From assembly GCF_947492555.1 (NCBI RefSeq), contig NZ_CANLNE010000002.1, forward strand, positions 301,501 to 365,500: 64,000 nt of DNA. Direction: 5' to 3'. Positions 25,527-34,056 of the stretch are shown piece by piece; position 1 is the first letter of the stretch, and each line of letters begins with the position of its first letter. The notes below the pieces were generated by a model. That model was not told the DNA's origin. It saw only the letters and a program-made list of their open reading frames with translations, and searched no databases. The DNA comes from an uncultured Roseobacter sp. GTDB taxonomy: Bacteria; Pseudomonadota; Alphaproteobacteria; Rhodobacterales; Rhodobacteraceae. A program made the position numbers and the translations under genes.

Positions 25527-26216
25527 ATGGAAGTCACAAGCACTCAGGCAACGCAAAACGCAGCCCGGACAGCGGCAGCAAGTGAACAGTCCAACGCTGT
25601 CTTGTCCTCGGATTTCGAGACATTCCTGCAAATGCTCACGGCACAAGCCCGATATCAAGATCCGCTGGAACCGATTGATTCATCTGAATATGCGGCGCAA
25701 CTGGCCCAGTTCTCAATGGTGGAGCAGCAGGTTCTATCCAACGATCTGCTGCAGGCGCTGAGTGCACAGATGTCGGCGGGCAGCATTTCACAGATTGCGG
25801 GTTGGATTGGCATGGAGGCTCGTACAACTGCTCCTGTTTCCTTCGATGGATCACCGGTTACCGTGATTCCGAAGTCTGAAGCAGGCGCAGATGAAGCTGT
25901 CCTTGTCGCTTATGATGCCGACGGAGAAGAGGTGCATCGTAAGCAAATTGACATCGGTTCGGACCCCGTGGAATGGATGGGCATTGCTGATGATGGAACG
26001 GAATTCCCGCCGGGGCTTTACAGCTTCAAAGTGGAAAGCCGCGTGGCGGGCCAAACAATCGGCGTCAACTCTGCTGAGACATACTCAAAGATCACCGAGG
26101 CACGACGCCAGGGAGCAGCGACGGTCTTCATTCTTGAAGGCGGGTCAACAGTCACTGCGGAGGACGTTACGGCCCTACGTGAGCCGGCGGAAGCTACATC
26201 CGATCAGACAGCATGA
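25527..26216 (+). CDS. flgD: hook-capping protein FlgD
   Basis: FlgD caps the growing hook. The 229-residue protein has the N-terminal motif FETFLQMLTAQARYQDPLEPIDSSEYAAQLAQFSMVEQQ (about 30-70) and a C-terminal beta domain with GSPVTVIPKS and FPPGLYSFKVE. AAGGAG precedes the ATG. The hook gene flgE, usually next, is absent: the locus ends here and the next gene converges on it with a 23-bp overlap. Confidence 0.95.
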   Translation: MEVTSTQATQNAARTAAASEQSNAVLSSDFETFLQMLTAQARYQDPLEPIDSSEYAAQLAQFSMVEQQVLSNDLLQALSAQMSAGSISQIAGWIGMEARTTAPVSFDGSPVTVIPKSEAGADEAVLVAYDADGEEVHRKQIDIGSDPVEWMGIADDGTEFPPGLYSFKVESRVAGQTIGVNSAETYSKITEARRQGAATVFILEGGSTVTAEDVTALREPAEATSDQTA

Positions 26217-27522
26217 GGCCCGCGTAAGCGGGAGGCATGATCACCCGCCTTGCGCGACCAAATGGAAATCTTGCCAACGGGGTTCGCATCGCCACTGGAT
26301 AAACTTCCGGTTCCTCGCCAAGGATACGCTCTGCAAGGATTGAGCCACTCAATGTCCCCATTGCAATGCCATTCCCATGGTAACACATACCTGCCCACAG
26401 CCCCGATTCAGGCCGGAGCTCGCCAACAAACGGTAGACGATTACGTGCGAGGCAGACCATGCCAGACCACATATGGGTTGCTTCGACCTGCGCCCAAGCC
26501 GGGAACAATCTCGTAAAGTCCCGCCTGATCCGATGCCTCGCACGGTTTTCGGCCGCCGGTCCAGTCATCAAACCACCGCGCATACCAAACAGAAACCGCC
26601 GGTTCGGCATCAGTCTAAAATAGTGCAGCAGGTGGCGCGTGTCGTAGCTCATCTGATCGCTATGCCAGCCTTGTTCTGCGATCTCTGCATCGCTGAGTGG
26701 CCGTGTCACCAGGACATTGGATTGCCCCGGCATATAGCGCCCGGCAATTTCCTTTGGCAGATGTTCTGACGCGTACCCGTTGGTTGCGACGATCACATGC
26801 CGGGCGGTCACGCACCCTGAATCGGTTTCAAGTTGGTAGTGCCGCGCAGATGACTGCAGCTGGCGAACAGGGCTATGGTGGTAAATCCGCACCCCTGATG
26901 CAACTGCAGCATCGGCAAGACCTGTCAGGTACTTTAACGGATTCAAACCAAAACCAATTGGAATGGTCAGCGCTCCGAAAAACGGACCACCCATGCCCGC
27001 CGCTGCAAGATCTGCTTTCTCGATCAACTGCGATGAGACGCCGTAGTTTTCTTCTGTCCTGGCAGCTTTTTGGCGCAGGTCTTCCATGTCTTTGGGGCGA
27101 TGCGCCAGTTCGGTTTCACCCGTGGAGTGCCGGTCCACTCCCAGATCCAATGCGTCGATCAGATCTGCCACAAGCTCGACGGAAGCCTTTTCAGCCGCGC
27201 GAAACTCAAGGCGTCCGGATGTGCCAAACCTCGCATCAAGGGCCGCATCATCCAGCATGCTTCCGCCCAAGCAGCAAAAGCCCCCGTTCCGACCGGAGGC
27301 GCCCCAACCGGGAAATTCTGCCTCGAGCACAACGACGTCAACACCAGCCTTGGCCAGATGAAGCGCCGCAGAGAGGCCGGTGAACCCCGCGCCGATGATC
27401 GCGACCTCAGCCGTCAGGGGTCCTTGCACTGCGGGGCGATCTGGTATCTCGCAGGTTTCATCCCACCAGCATCCCATGCGCGGGCCGGGCCCATAGGCAT
27501 AGTCTGAAAAGATGCGGGTCAT
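26194..27522 (-). CDS. FAD-dependent amine/amino acid oxidoreductase, PuuB/DadA type
   Basis: The 442-residue protein has the DAO fold. The N-terminal dinucleotide motif is AEVAIIGAGFTGLSAALHLAKAG (about 39-61), followed by VVLEAEFPGWGASGRNGG, typical of gamma-glutamylputrescine oxidase and related enzymes. Its start overlaps the potI stop (ATGA), making it the last gene of the potF-potG-potH-potI unit, so the substrate is probably an imported polyamine or its glutamyl derivative. Other DAO enzymes are possible. Its 3' end overlaps flgD by 23 bp on the opposite strand. Confidence 0.85.
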   Translation of the reverse strand: MTRIFSDYAYGPGPRMGCWWDETCEIPDRPAVQGPLTAEVAIIGAGFTGLSAALHLAKAGVDVVVLEAEFPGWGASGRNGGFCCLGGSMLDDAALDARFGTSGRLEFRAAEKASVELVADLIDALDLGVDRHSTGETELAHRPKDMEDLRQKAARTEENYGVSSQLIEKADLAAAGMGGPFFGALTIPIGFGLNPLKYLTGLADAAVASGVRIYHHSPVRQLQSSARHYQLETDSGCVTARHVIVATNGYASEHLPKEIAGRYMPGQSNVLVTRPLSDAEIAEQGWHSDQMSYDTRHLLHYFRLMPNRRFLFGMRGGLMTGPAAENRARHRIRRDFTRLFPAWAQVEATHMWSGMVCLARNRLPFVGELRPESGLWAGMCYHGNGIAMGTLSGSILAERILGEEPEVYPVAMRTPLARFPFGRARRVIMPPAYAGLMLSDRM

Positions 27523-28337
27523 GCGGTGCGCGCCGCAGCCTGCTCATCTCTCTGCTGGCGCAGGCTGTTGCGTTTGGAAATCAGCGATGCGCTGATCACG
27601 CCCACGGTGACAATCCCAATCATGATGGTCGACAGCGCATTTATTTCCGGCGAAACACCCAGCCTGACCGCCGAGAAAATCTTGATCGGCAGCGTGGTGG
27701 CCGATGGGCCGGCGGTGAAGGAGGCGATCACCAGATCGTCTAGGCTGAGCGTGAAGGCCAGCAACCAGCCGGAAATGACCGCAGGCGCGATGATCGGCAG
27801 GGTCACCAGACGGAACGCATCGAAACTGGAACACCCCAAGTCAAGCGCCGCCTCTTCCAGAGATCGGTCAAAAGTCATCAGGCGCGAGGATACCACAACC
27901 GAAACATAGCACATCGAGAACGTGGTATGGGCGAGAACGATGGTCAGCACACCGCGATCCAACCCGATGCCGATAAAGAGCAGCAAGAGCGACAGCCCGG
28001 TGATCACCTCGGGCATCACCAACGGCGCATAGATCATCCCGGAAAAGAGAGTGCGCCCCAGAAACCGCCCTCCGCGCACAAGTACATAGGCCGCCATCGT
28101 TCCCAGTACGGTGGCAAAGGTGGAGGACAAGACAGCAACCTTGATCGTGACCCAGGCGGCATCCAGAAACGCTTCATTCTGGAGCAATTCGCCGTACCAC
28201 TTGGTCGAGAACCCCGCCCAGACGGTCACCAGTTTGCTTTCGTTAAACGAATAGATCACCAGAATGACCATCGGCAGGTAGAGAAAGGCAAACCCCAACG
28301 TCAGCGACGTGACATTGAACCAGCTGAGCCTGTTCAT
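27519..28337 (-). CDS. potI: polyamine ABC transporter permease PotI-like
   Basis: This is a six-segment inner-membrane permease of 272 residues in the PotC/PotI family. The EAA-type loop reads LEEAALDLGCSSFDAFRLVTLP (about 170-190), where the ATPase docks. I chose MNRLSWFNV at 28337, preceded by GGAGG and overlapping the potH stop. It would carry putrescine or a similar amine with PotF, PotG and PotH. Confidence 0.9.
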   Translation of the reverse strand: MNRLSWFNVTSLTLGFAFLYLPMVILVIYSFNESKLVTVWAGFSTKWYGELLQNEAFLDAAWVTIKVAVLSSTFATVLGTMAAYVLVRGGRFLGRTLFSGMIYAPLVMPEVITGLSLLLLFIGIGLDRGVLTIVLAHTTFSMCYVSVVVSSRLMTFDRSLEEAALDLGCSSFDAFRLVTLPIIAPAVISGWLLAFTLSLDDLVIASFTAGPSATTLPIKIFSAVRLGVSPEINALSTIMIGIVTVGVISASLISKRNSLRQQRDEQAAARTA

Positions 28338-29209
28338 GCCTCCTCCTCCGCCTGCCGTTGCTGGTTGCGCTGGAACAGAACGATGGGGATGATCAGGATC
28401 AGCAACAGAATAACGGCGACCGCGCTGGCCACGGGCCAATCACGATTGTTGAAGAATTCCTCCCAGAGCACTTTGCCGATCATCAAAGTACCCGATCCCC
28501 CCAGCAAAGACGGGATGACGAATTCCCCCAGGGCGGGGATGAAGACAAGGAAGCTGCCTGCGATGATCCCGTTTTTCGACAGGGGAATGGTGACCAGCCA
28601 GAAGGCCTGCAGCCGTGAACATCCGAGGTCTTCAGCCGCTTCGATCAGGGACCCGTCCAGCCGGTCGAGAGCGGCAAAGATCGGCAGGATCATGAACGGC
28701 ACATAGGTATAGACGATGCCGATGTAGACGGCAGTCGTGGTGTTCAGGATGGTCAGCGGTGCGTCGATCAGCCCGGTCCACAGCAGGAACTGGTTCAGGA
28801 AACCTTCCTGACTGAGGATGCCCATCCACGCATAAACCCGGATCAGGAACGACGTCCAGAACGGCAGGATCACCAGCATCATCAGCGTCGGGCGCCATTC
28901 TTCCGGCGCGCGCGCCATCGCATAGGCGATGGGATACCCCACCAGCAGCGTCAGAATGGTGGAAATCGCCGCGATACGGAGCGAACTGACGTAGGCTTTC
29001 CAATAGAGATCATCAGACGCCAGAAAGGCGAAGTTCTCGAAATCCAGAGCCGAAAAGAAAGGGCCGACACCGTCGCTGAGCGTCGGTGTGTACGGTGGGA
29101 TTGCCAGCGCGATATCGGACAGTGAAATCTTGAAGACGATCACGAAGGGGATCAGGAAAAGAGCCAGCAACCAGGCATAGGGAATAGCGATCAGCGCAAA
29201 TCTCTGCAT
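28334..29209 (-). CDS. potH: polyamine ABC transporter permease PotH-like
   Basis: The 291-residue permease starts MQRFALIAIPYAW at 29209, with GGAGGG upstream. It has six membrane segments, a periplasmic loop with PPYTPTLSDG, and the EAA-type loop LIEAAEDLGCSRLQAFWLVTIPLSK. It is the PotB/PotH partner of the following permease, and both are read from one transcript with potG. Confidence 0.9.
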   Translation of the reverse strand: MQRFALIAIPYAWLLALFLIPFVIVFKISLSDIALAIPPYTPTLSDGVGPFFSALDFENFAFLASDDLYWKAYVSSLRIAAISTILTLLVGYPIAYAMARAPEEWRPTLMMLVILPFWTSFLIRVYAWMGILSQEGFLNQFLLWTGLIDAPLTILNTTTAVYIGIVYTYVPFMILPIFAALDRLDGSLIEAAEDLGCSRLQAFWLVTIPLSKNGIIAGSFLVFIPALGEFVIPSLLGGSGTLMIGKVLWEEFFNNRDWPVASAVAVILLLILIIPIVLFQRNQQRQAEEEA

Positions 29210-29240
29210 TGTCCCTCCCTTGCGCTGTCCATCTGCCTGC

Positions 29241-30368
29241 TCATTGCGCCAACAACACGCCCGCAGTCGCCGTCCAGGACACCCAAACCGTATCTTCCCA
29301 AGTAAAGCTCCGACGCGATATGCGGCGGGTATTGGCGGTTTGCGATTTGATGATCTGCCCGCCGGGTAGCTCGACGTAGTAGGTGCTGAGATTGCCCAGA
29401 TAGGCGATATCCAACACCGTGCCCTGAACGGCGTTATCCACATCCGCAGGCCGCTCGGCACTGATTGCGATTTTTTCAGGCCGTACTGCCAAGTGGCACG
29501 ACTGTCCGTCGCTGAATGGACGGTCGGATGCAGCAACCAGGGGCTGTTGCCCCTCGGCCCAAGAGATGTGATAGCGGCCCTCGCCCATTGGCGTTGACTG
29601 GCCAGCCACGATATTCACATCGCCAATGAAATCAGCGACATAGACGCTTTCCGGCGCTTCATAAATCCGCTCGGGTGTCGCCACCTGCATCACCCGGCCT
29701 TCGTCCATGACCGCCACGCGGCTGGCGACGGTCATTGCCTCCTCCTGATCATGGGTCACGATCACGAAGGTGGTGCCGGTCTTTTCCTGAATGTCCATCA
29801 GTTCGAACTGCGTGGCCTGCCGCAGTTTTGCGTCCAGCGCGCCCAACGGTTCGTCCAGCAACAAAAGCTTGGGCGCCTTGGCAAGGCTGCGGGCCAAGGC
29901 GACACGCTGCCGCTGCCCCCCGGAAATCTGGTGCGGTTTGCGACGGGCAAATTTCTCGAGCCGGGTCAGCTTGAGCATCTCGGTCACCCGCGCGTCGAGA
30001 TCATGTTTCGGCATGTTGCCGCGCCGCAGACCAAAGGCGATGTTTTCATAGACGCTGAGATGCGGAAACAGCGCGTAGGACTGGAACATCATGTTCACCG
30101 CGCGCTTGTTCGGCGGCACGGCGGCGATGTCCTGCCCGGCCAGTTCGATGCTGCCCTCGCTCACTGTCTCGAACCCGGCGAGCATGCGCATCATCGTGGT
30201 CTTGCCACAACCAGACGGGCCCAGCAGCGCAAAGAACTCCTTTTCGAAGATGTCGAGTGTCAGATCGTCGATGGCGACAAATTCGCCAAAGCGTTTTGTG
30301 ACATTCTGAAACCGGATCAGCGGTTTCTCGTTGGGATCATCCCAAGGGGCAAAAACTGTTTCAGCCAA
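29241..30368 (-). CDS. potG: polyamine ABC transporter ATPase PotG-like
   Basis: The 375-residue ATPase has Walker A GPSGCGKTT (about 52-60), the Q-loop MMFQSYALFPH, the signature ISGGQRQRVALARSL, Walker B LLLLDEPLGALD and a C-terminal TOBE domain (about 285-375). The probable start is a TTG at 30368. It follows potF after 54 bp containing a terminator hairpin, so expression should be lower than that of potF. Confidence 0.92.
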   Translation of the reverse strand: MAETVFAPWDDPNEKPLIRFQNVTKRFGEFVAIDDLTLDIFEKEFFALLGPSGCGKTTMMRMLAGFETVSEGSIELAGQDIAAVPPNKRAVNMMFQSYALFPHLSVYENIAFGLRRGNMPKHDLDARVTEMLKLTRLEKFARRKPHQISGGQRQRVALARSLAKAPKLLLLDEPLGALDAKLRQATQFELMDIQEKTGTTFVIVTHDQEEAMTVASRVAVMDEGRVMQVATPERIYEAPESVYVADFIGDVNIVAGQSTPMGEGRYHISWAEGQQPLVAASDRPFSDGQSCHLAVRPEKIAISAERPADVDNAVQGTVLDIAYLGNLSTYYVELPGGQIIKSQTANTRRISRRSFTWEDTVWVSWTATAGVLLAQ

Positions 30369-30388
30369 AGGCGCATTCCCGAAAAAGG

Positions 30389-30413
30389 CCGGGCGCAGGA
30401 TTGCCGCGCCCGG
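30389..30413 (-). terminator. attenuating terminator between potF and potG
   Basis: On the minus strand CCGGGCGC and GCGCCCGG form an 8-bp stem with a nine-base loop, followed by CCTTTTTC. This is a good intrinsic terminator placed inside the operon. Such elements commonly let the substrate-binding protein be made in excess over the membrane subunits. Confidence 0.8.
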
Positions 30414-30422
30414 TTGTCTGGC

Positions 30423-31505
30423 TCATGTGCCCGATTTGATCCGGGTCCATGTCCGGGTCAGGGTGCGCTGTTCGCGCGGGCCCCATGTGGTCACCGTATA
30501 GAGGTTCTGCAGCGCCGCCTCATCGGGATAGATCGCTGTGTCGCCGATCACGTCTTCGACCAGAAATTCCTTGGAGGCCGCGTTGCCGTTGGCGTAGTAG
30601 ACGTAGTTCGACGCATCCGCCATGTTCTGCGCGTCCATGATAAAGTTCAGGAACGTGTGCGCAGCTTCCGGGTTCGGCGCATCGGCAGGGATGGCCATCT
30701 GGTCAAACCACATGAGCGCGCCTTCGTTCGGAGCGCTATAGGCGATCTCAACCCCGTTCTCGGCCTCGGCGGCACGGTCGCGTGCCTGAAGGATATCGCC
30801 CGACCAGCCGAACGCCACGCAGATATCCCCATTTGCCAGCGCGTTGATGTATTCGGAACTGTGGAATTTCTGAATATACGGGCGGACGGCTGTCAGTGCC
30901 GCCTCGGCCTTCTCCAGCGCTTCGGCATCCTTGGCGTCCGGGTCTTCACCCACATAGGTCAGCGCAGCGGGGATCATCTCGGTCGGGGCGTCCAGAAAAT
31001 GCACGCCACAGGCGGCCAGCTTTTCCATGTTGCCCGGATCAAAGATCAGGCCAAGCGACGCAATGGGGGCGTCCGCGCCCAGTATTTCCTGCACCTTGCC
31101 GACATTCACGCCAAGGCCCGTGGTGCCCCACATGTAGTTGATCGAATATCCGTTGTCGGGATCGTACTGCTTTGTCCGATCTTCGATCACGTCCCACATA
31201 TTGCCAATGTTGGGCAGTTTTGACTTGTCGAGCGGCTGGAACACGCCGGCCTGAATCTGACGGGCAAGAAAGGTGCCTGTCGGCACCACCACGTCGTAGC
31301 CCGAACCACCCGCCAGCAGCTTGGTTTCCAATACCTCGTTGCTGTCGAAAACGTCGTAGATGAGCTCGATGCCGGTCTCGGCTTCGAACTTCTCAAGCAG
31401 TGCTTCGTCAATGTAGTCCGACCAGTTATAGACCCGCACTTCATCCGCAAAGGTCGCCGTCGTGCAGAGCGCAAGGGCTGCGCTGCTCAGCATGAGCTTT
31501 TTCAT
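30423..31505 (-). CDS. potF: polyamine-binding periplasmic protein PotF-like
   Basis: The 360-residue protein has a signal peptide (about 1-20, ending TFA) and the family start DEVRVYNWSDYIDEALLEKFE, as in PotF/PotD putrescine- and spermidine-binding proteins. Other matches are YDVVVPTGTFLARQI and YSINYMWGTTGLGVN. It is the first gene of the minus-strand transport operon and diverges from the GntR regulator gene. Exact polyamine preference cannot be read from sequence alone. Confidence 0.92.
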   Translation of the reverse strand: MKKLMLSSAALALCTTATFADEVRVYNWSDYIDEALLEKFEAETGIELIYDVFDSNEVLETKLLAGGSGYDVVVPTGTFLARQIQAGVFQPLDKSKLPNIGNMWDVIEDRTKQYDPDNGYSINYMWGTTGLGVNVGKVQEILGADAPIASLGLIFDPGNMEKLAACGVHFLDAPTEMIPAALTYVGEDPDAKDAEALEKAEAALTAVRPYIQKFHSSEYINALANGDICVAFGWSGDILQARDRAAEAENGVEIAYSAPNEGALMWFDQMAIPADAPNPEAAHTFLNFIMDAQNMADASNYVYYANGNAASKEFLVEDVIGDTAIYPDEAALQNLYTVTTWGPREQRTLTRTWTRIKSGT

Positions 31506-31550
31506 TTCATACTCCCGTTGATACCGTCCGGGTTTGCCCCGGTTTCGGTG

Positions 31551-31568
31551 AATTTGATCAAGTTTTGC
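31551..31568. promoter_or_regulatory. candidate GntR operator, copy 1
   Basis: AATTTGATCAAGTTTTGC, centred on the palindrome TTGATCAA, lies between potF and the GntR gene, which diverge. A second copy (32372-32389), identical at 15 of 18 bases, lies just after the regulator gene. Together they bracket the regulator and precede the units it would plausibly control. Confidence 0.55.
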
Positions 31569-31664
31569 CCCATTCGGCAAGATGCTTTATGCTTTCACGC
31601 GATCACAGGCTGTGCAAGACATCAGACCTTATCGGCGAACCAGGAGGAGGGACGGATCATAAAA

Positions 31665-32363
31665 GTGCTTAGAAATCCGGCATCCGACGCGCCACCAACC
31701 GCGGCAAAACTGCCCGCCCATCAGCATGTCTATGAGCAGTTGCGCGCGCGTATTCTCTTTGGCGATCTGGCACCGGGGCAGGCCGTGACCATTCAGGGTC
31801 TGGTCGACGATCTTGACGCCGGGATGACACCGGTGCGCGAAGCCATTCGCAGACTGATCTCCGGCGGGGCGTTGAGCATGCTGGGAAATCGACGTGTGAT
31901 TGTCCCGGAACTGACGGAGAGCTGCATCGAACAGCTTGATTTCATGCGGCAATCTCTGGAACCACAGCTGGCGCGACTGGCCACCGCGCGCGTCACGGAC
32001 GAGGATCTGAGCAGCCTCAAGGCGCAGGACGATGCGCTGAACACTGCCATTTCACAGGGTGATATTCCAGGATACCTGACCCACAACTACCAGTTTCACG
32101 CGACACTCTATGAGCTCGCGCAAGCCCCAATCCTGAGCGCCACTGTAGATCGGTTGTGGCTGCGTTTTGCACCGTCGCTGCGCGTTGTCTGCGGCCGTTA
32201 CGGAACGCTGAACCTGCCAGACAAACACGCGGACCTGCTGGTGGCTTTGCGCGCCCGCGATGCGGAGGCGGCGGCGACAGCCATGGCAGAGGACGTGCAT
32301 CAGGGAATGCTGCAGATCCGGGCGTCCCTCGATACGGCCTCACCGGCCAAGCGATTCGATTGA
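31665..32363 (+). CDS. GntR-family (FCD) transcriptional regulator of the polyamine locus
   Basis: The protein of about 232 residues has a winged-helix domain (HVYEQLRARILFGDLAPGQAVTIQGLVDDLDAG then TPVREAIRRLISGGAL) and a helical FCD ligand domain (about 95-225). In the FCD domain HNYQFHATLYELAQ and HADLLVALRARDAEAA supply the usual metal/ligand-binding histidines. The start is uncertain: I chose the GTG at 31665, but a strong GGAGGAGG at 31643-31650 is 14 bases away and no better codon is in frame. It lies between the pot operon and an aminotransferase, both likely targets. Confidence 0.85.
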   Translation: MLRNPASDAPPTAAKLPAHQHVYEQLRARILFGDLAPGQAVTIQGLVDDLDAGMTPVREAIRRLISGGALSMLGNRRVIVPELTESCIEQLDFMRQSLEPQLARLATARVTDEDLSSLKAQDDALNTAISQGDIPGYLTHNYQFHATLYELAQAPILSATVDRLWLRFAPSLRVVCGRYGTLNLPDKHADLLVALRARDAEAAATAMAEDVHQGMLQIRASLDTASPAKRFD

Positions 32364-32371
32364 CTCTGCAT

Positions 32372-32389
32372 AATTTGATCATATTCTGC
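32372..32389. promoter_or_regulatory. candidate GntR operator, copy 2
   Basis: AATTTGATCATATTCTGC lies 9 bases after the regulator stop and 44 bases before the aminotransferase start. It matches copy 1 at 31551 in 15 of 18 positions, including all of AATTTGATCA. Confidence 0.5.
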
Positions 32390-32432
32390 GCGCACAGGCC
32401 TCGTGCCTCACTTTCCAACTGACAGGTGCCCC

Positions 32433-33830
32433 ATGTCCGCAATCACCAACCACATGCCCACGGCGGAGCTTCAGGCGCTGGATGCAGCACACCACATGCA
32501 TCCTTTCACCACGAATGACGAGCTGGCGGACAAAGGGGCGCGGGTCATCACGCGGGCAAAGGGCGTTTATCTGACGGATAGCGAAGGCAATCAGATCCTC
32601 GATGGTATGGCCGGTCTGTGGTGTGTAAACATCGGCTACGGGCGCAAGGAAATGGCCGAGGTGGCGGCCCGCCAGATGATGGAACTGCCCTACTACAACA
32701 CGTTCTTCATGACGACCCATGTTCCAGCCATCGCCCTGGCGCAGGAAATCGCCAAGCTGGCACCAGAGGGGTTGAACCATGTGTTCTTTGCCGGGTCGGG
32801 ATCAGAGGCAAACGACACAAACATTCGCATGGTCCGCACCTATTGGGCGGAGAAAGGCAAACCCGGCAAGAGCCATATCATCAGCCGCAAGAATGCCTAC
32901 CACGGATCGTCTGTCGGGTCCGGGTCGCTCGGTGGCATGAGCTATATGCACGCGCAGGGCGGCATGCCAATCCCCGGTATCCACCACATCAACCAACCCG
33001 ACTGGTGGGCTGAAGGCGGTGATATGACGCCCGAAGCGTTCGGCCTGGCCCGCGCGCAGGAACTGGAAGCCAAAATTCTGGAACTCGGCGAGGACAAGGT
33101 TGCCGCCTTCATCGCCGAACCGATCCAGGGTGCAGGGGGGGTCATCGTCCCGCCCGAGAGCTACTGGCCGGAAATCCAGCGTATCTGTGACGCCTACGAC
33201 ATCCTTCTGATCGCCGACGAAGTGATCTGTGGGTTCGGTCGCACCGGCAAATGGTTCGGCAGCCAGACCATGGGCATCCGCCCGCACATCATGACCATCG
33301 CCAAGGGGTTGAGTTCCGGCTACCAACCCATCGGCGGATCGATCGTCTGTGACGAGGTCGCCGAGGTGATCGGTGCCACCGAATTCAATCACGGCTATAC
33401 CTATTCCGGCCACCCGGTCGCCGCCGCCGTGGCGATGGAGAACCTGCGCATTCTGCAAGAAGAAGACATCATCGAACGTGTTCGAACCGTTGGCGCGCCT
33501 GCGCTCAGGGCAGGTCTGGAAAAGCTGGCCGAGCACCCGTTGGTCGGTGGGCTGTCGATCAAGGGAATGATGGCATCGCTGCCCCTGACCCCACATAAGG
33601 AAAGCCGCGCGAAATTCGCGGGAGACGCGGGGACCGTAGGGTACATGTGCCGCGAGCGGTGTTTTGCGAACAACCTGGTCATGCGCCATGTCGGCGACCG
33701 GATGATTATCTCGCCTCCGTTGATCATCGAGCCCGAGGATATCGATTTTTTCATGACGCGCGCGCGCGTTGCGCTGGACGAAACCTATGCGCAATTGAAA
33801 GAACAGGACATGCTCAAATCGGCGTCCTGA
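32433..33830 (+). CDS. putrescine-pyruvate type aminotransferase, SpuC-like
   Basis: The 465-residue protein is a class III PLP-dependent aminotransferase. Visible motifs are FFAGSGSEANDTNIR (cofactor phosphate site), YHGSSVGSGSLGG, the Asp-containing LLIADEVICGFGRTG and the Schiff-base lysine K291 in IAKGLSSGYQP. I started at MSAITNHM. SpuC-type enzymes convert putrescine to 4-aminobutanal with pyruvate. The setting among polyamine importers supports this, but beta-alanine or other omega-amino acid substrates remain possible. Confidence 0.87.
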   Translation: MSAITNHMPTAELQALDAAHHMHPFTTNDELADKGARVITRAKGVYLTDSEGNQILDGMAGLWCVNIGYGRKEMAEVAARQMMELPYYNTFFMTTHVPAIALAQEIAKLAPEGLNHVFFAGSGSEANDTNIRMVRTYWAEKGKPGKSHIISRKNAYHGSSVGSGSLGGMSYMHAQGGMPIPGIHHINQPDWWAEGGDMTPEAFGLARAQELEAKILELGEDKVAAFIAEPIQGAGGVIVPPESYWPEIQRICDAYDILLIADEVICGFGRTGKWFGSQTMGIRPHIMTIAKGLSSGYQPIGGSIVCDEVAEVIGATEFNHGYTYSGHPVAAAVAMENLRILQEEDIIERVRTVGAPALRAGLEKLAEHPLVGGLSIKGMMASLPLTPHKESRAKFAGDAGTVGYMCRERCFANNLVMRHVGDRMIISPPLIIEPEDIDFFMTRARVALDETYAQLKEQDMLKSAS

Positions 33831-33871
33831 AACCATTGACTTGATTCGCTGCACTGCGGCTTGGCCGGAAA

Positions 33872-33890
33872 TTCTGTCACTATGGCAGAA
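33872..33890. promoter_or_regulatory. imperfect dyad upstream of the second ABC importer
   Basis: TTCTGTCA-CTA-TGGCAGAA is an 8-bp inverted repeat with one mismatch, lying in the 226-bp gap between the aminotransferase stop and the next start. It could be an operator for the importer operon or part of a terminator. No T run follows it. Confidence 0.35.
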
Positions 33891-34056
33891 ATTTGCAGTA
33901 CGTCGGCGCAATACCAGCGCAACATTCAGTCAAATCGCCTTGAATCAGGAATGATACCGCTAGCTGTCAGTTAAGCGCTTGCACCTGATCGGTTGCTTCG
34001 TGTTAGATTTGCGTCAATCAGTGCGGAAAACCGCCGGACACAATGGGGAGCCACTC

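Noticed and set aside
29751-31223. 490-codon open frame opposite potG and potF
   Set aside because: It is antisense to two clear ABC genes in GC-rich DNA, with no own ribosome site and a low-complexity Arg/Gly/His translation.
32802-33911. 369-codon open frame opposite the aminotransferase gene
   Set aside because: It is antisense to a well-supported PLP enzyme gene and has no family signature.
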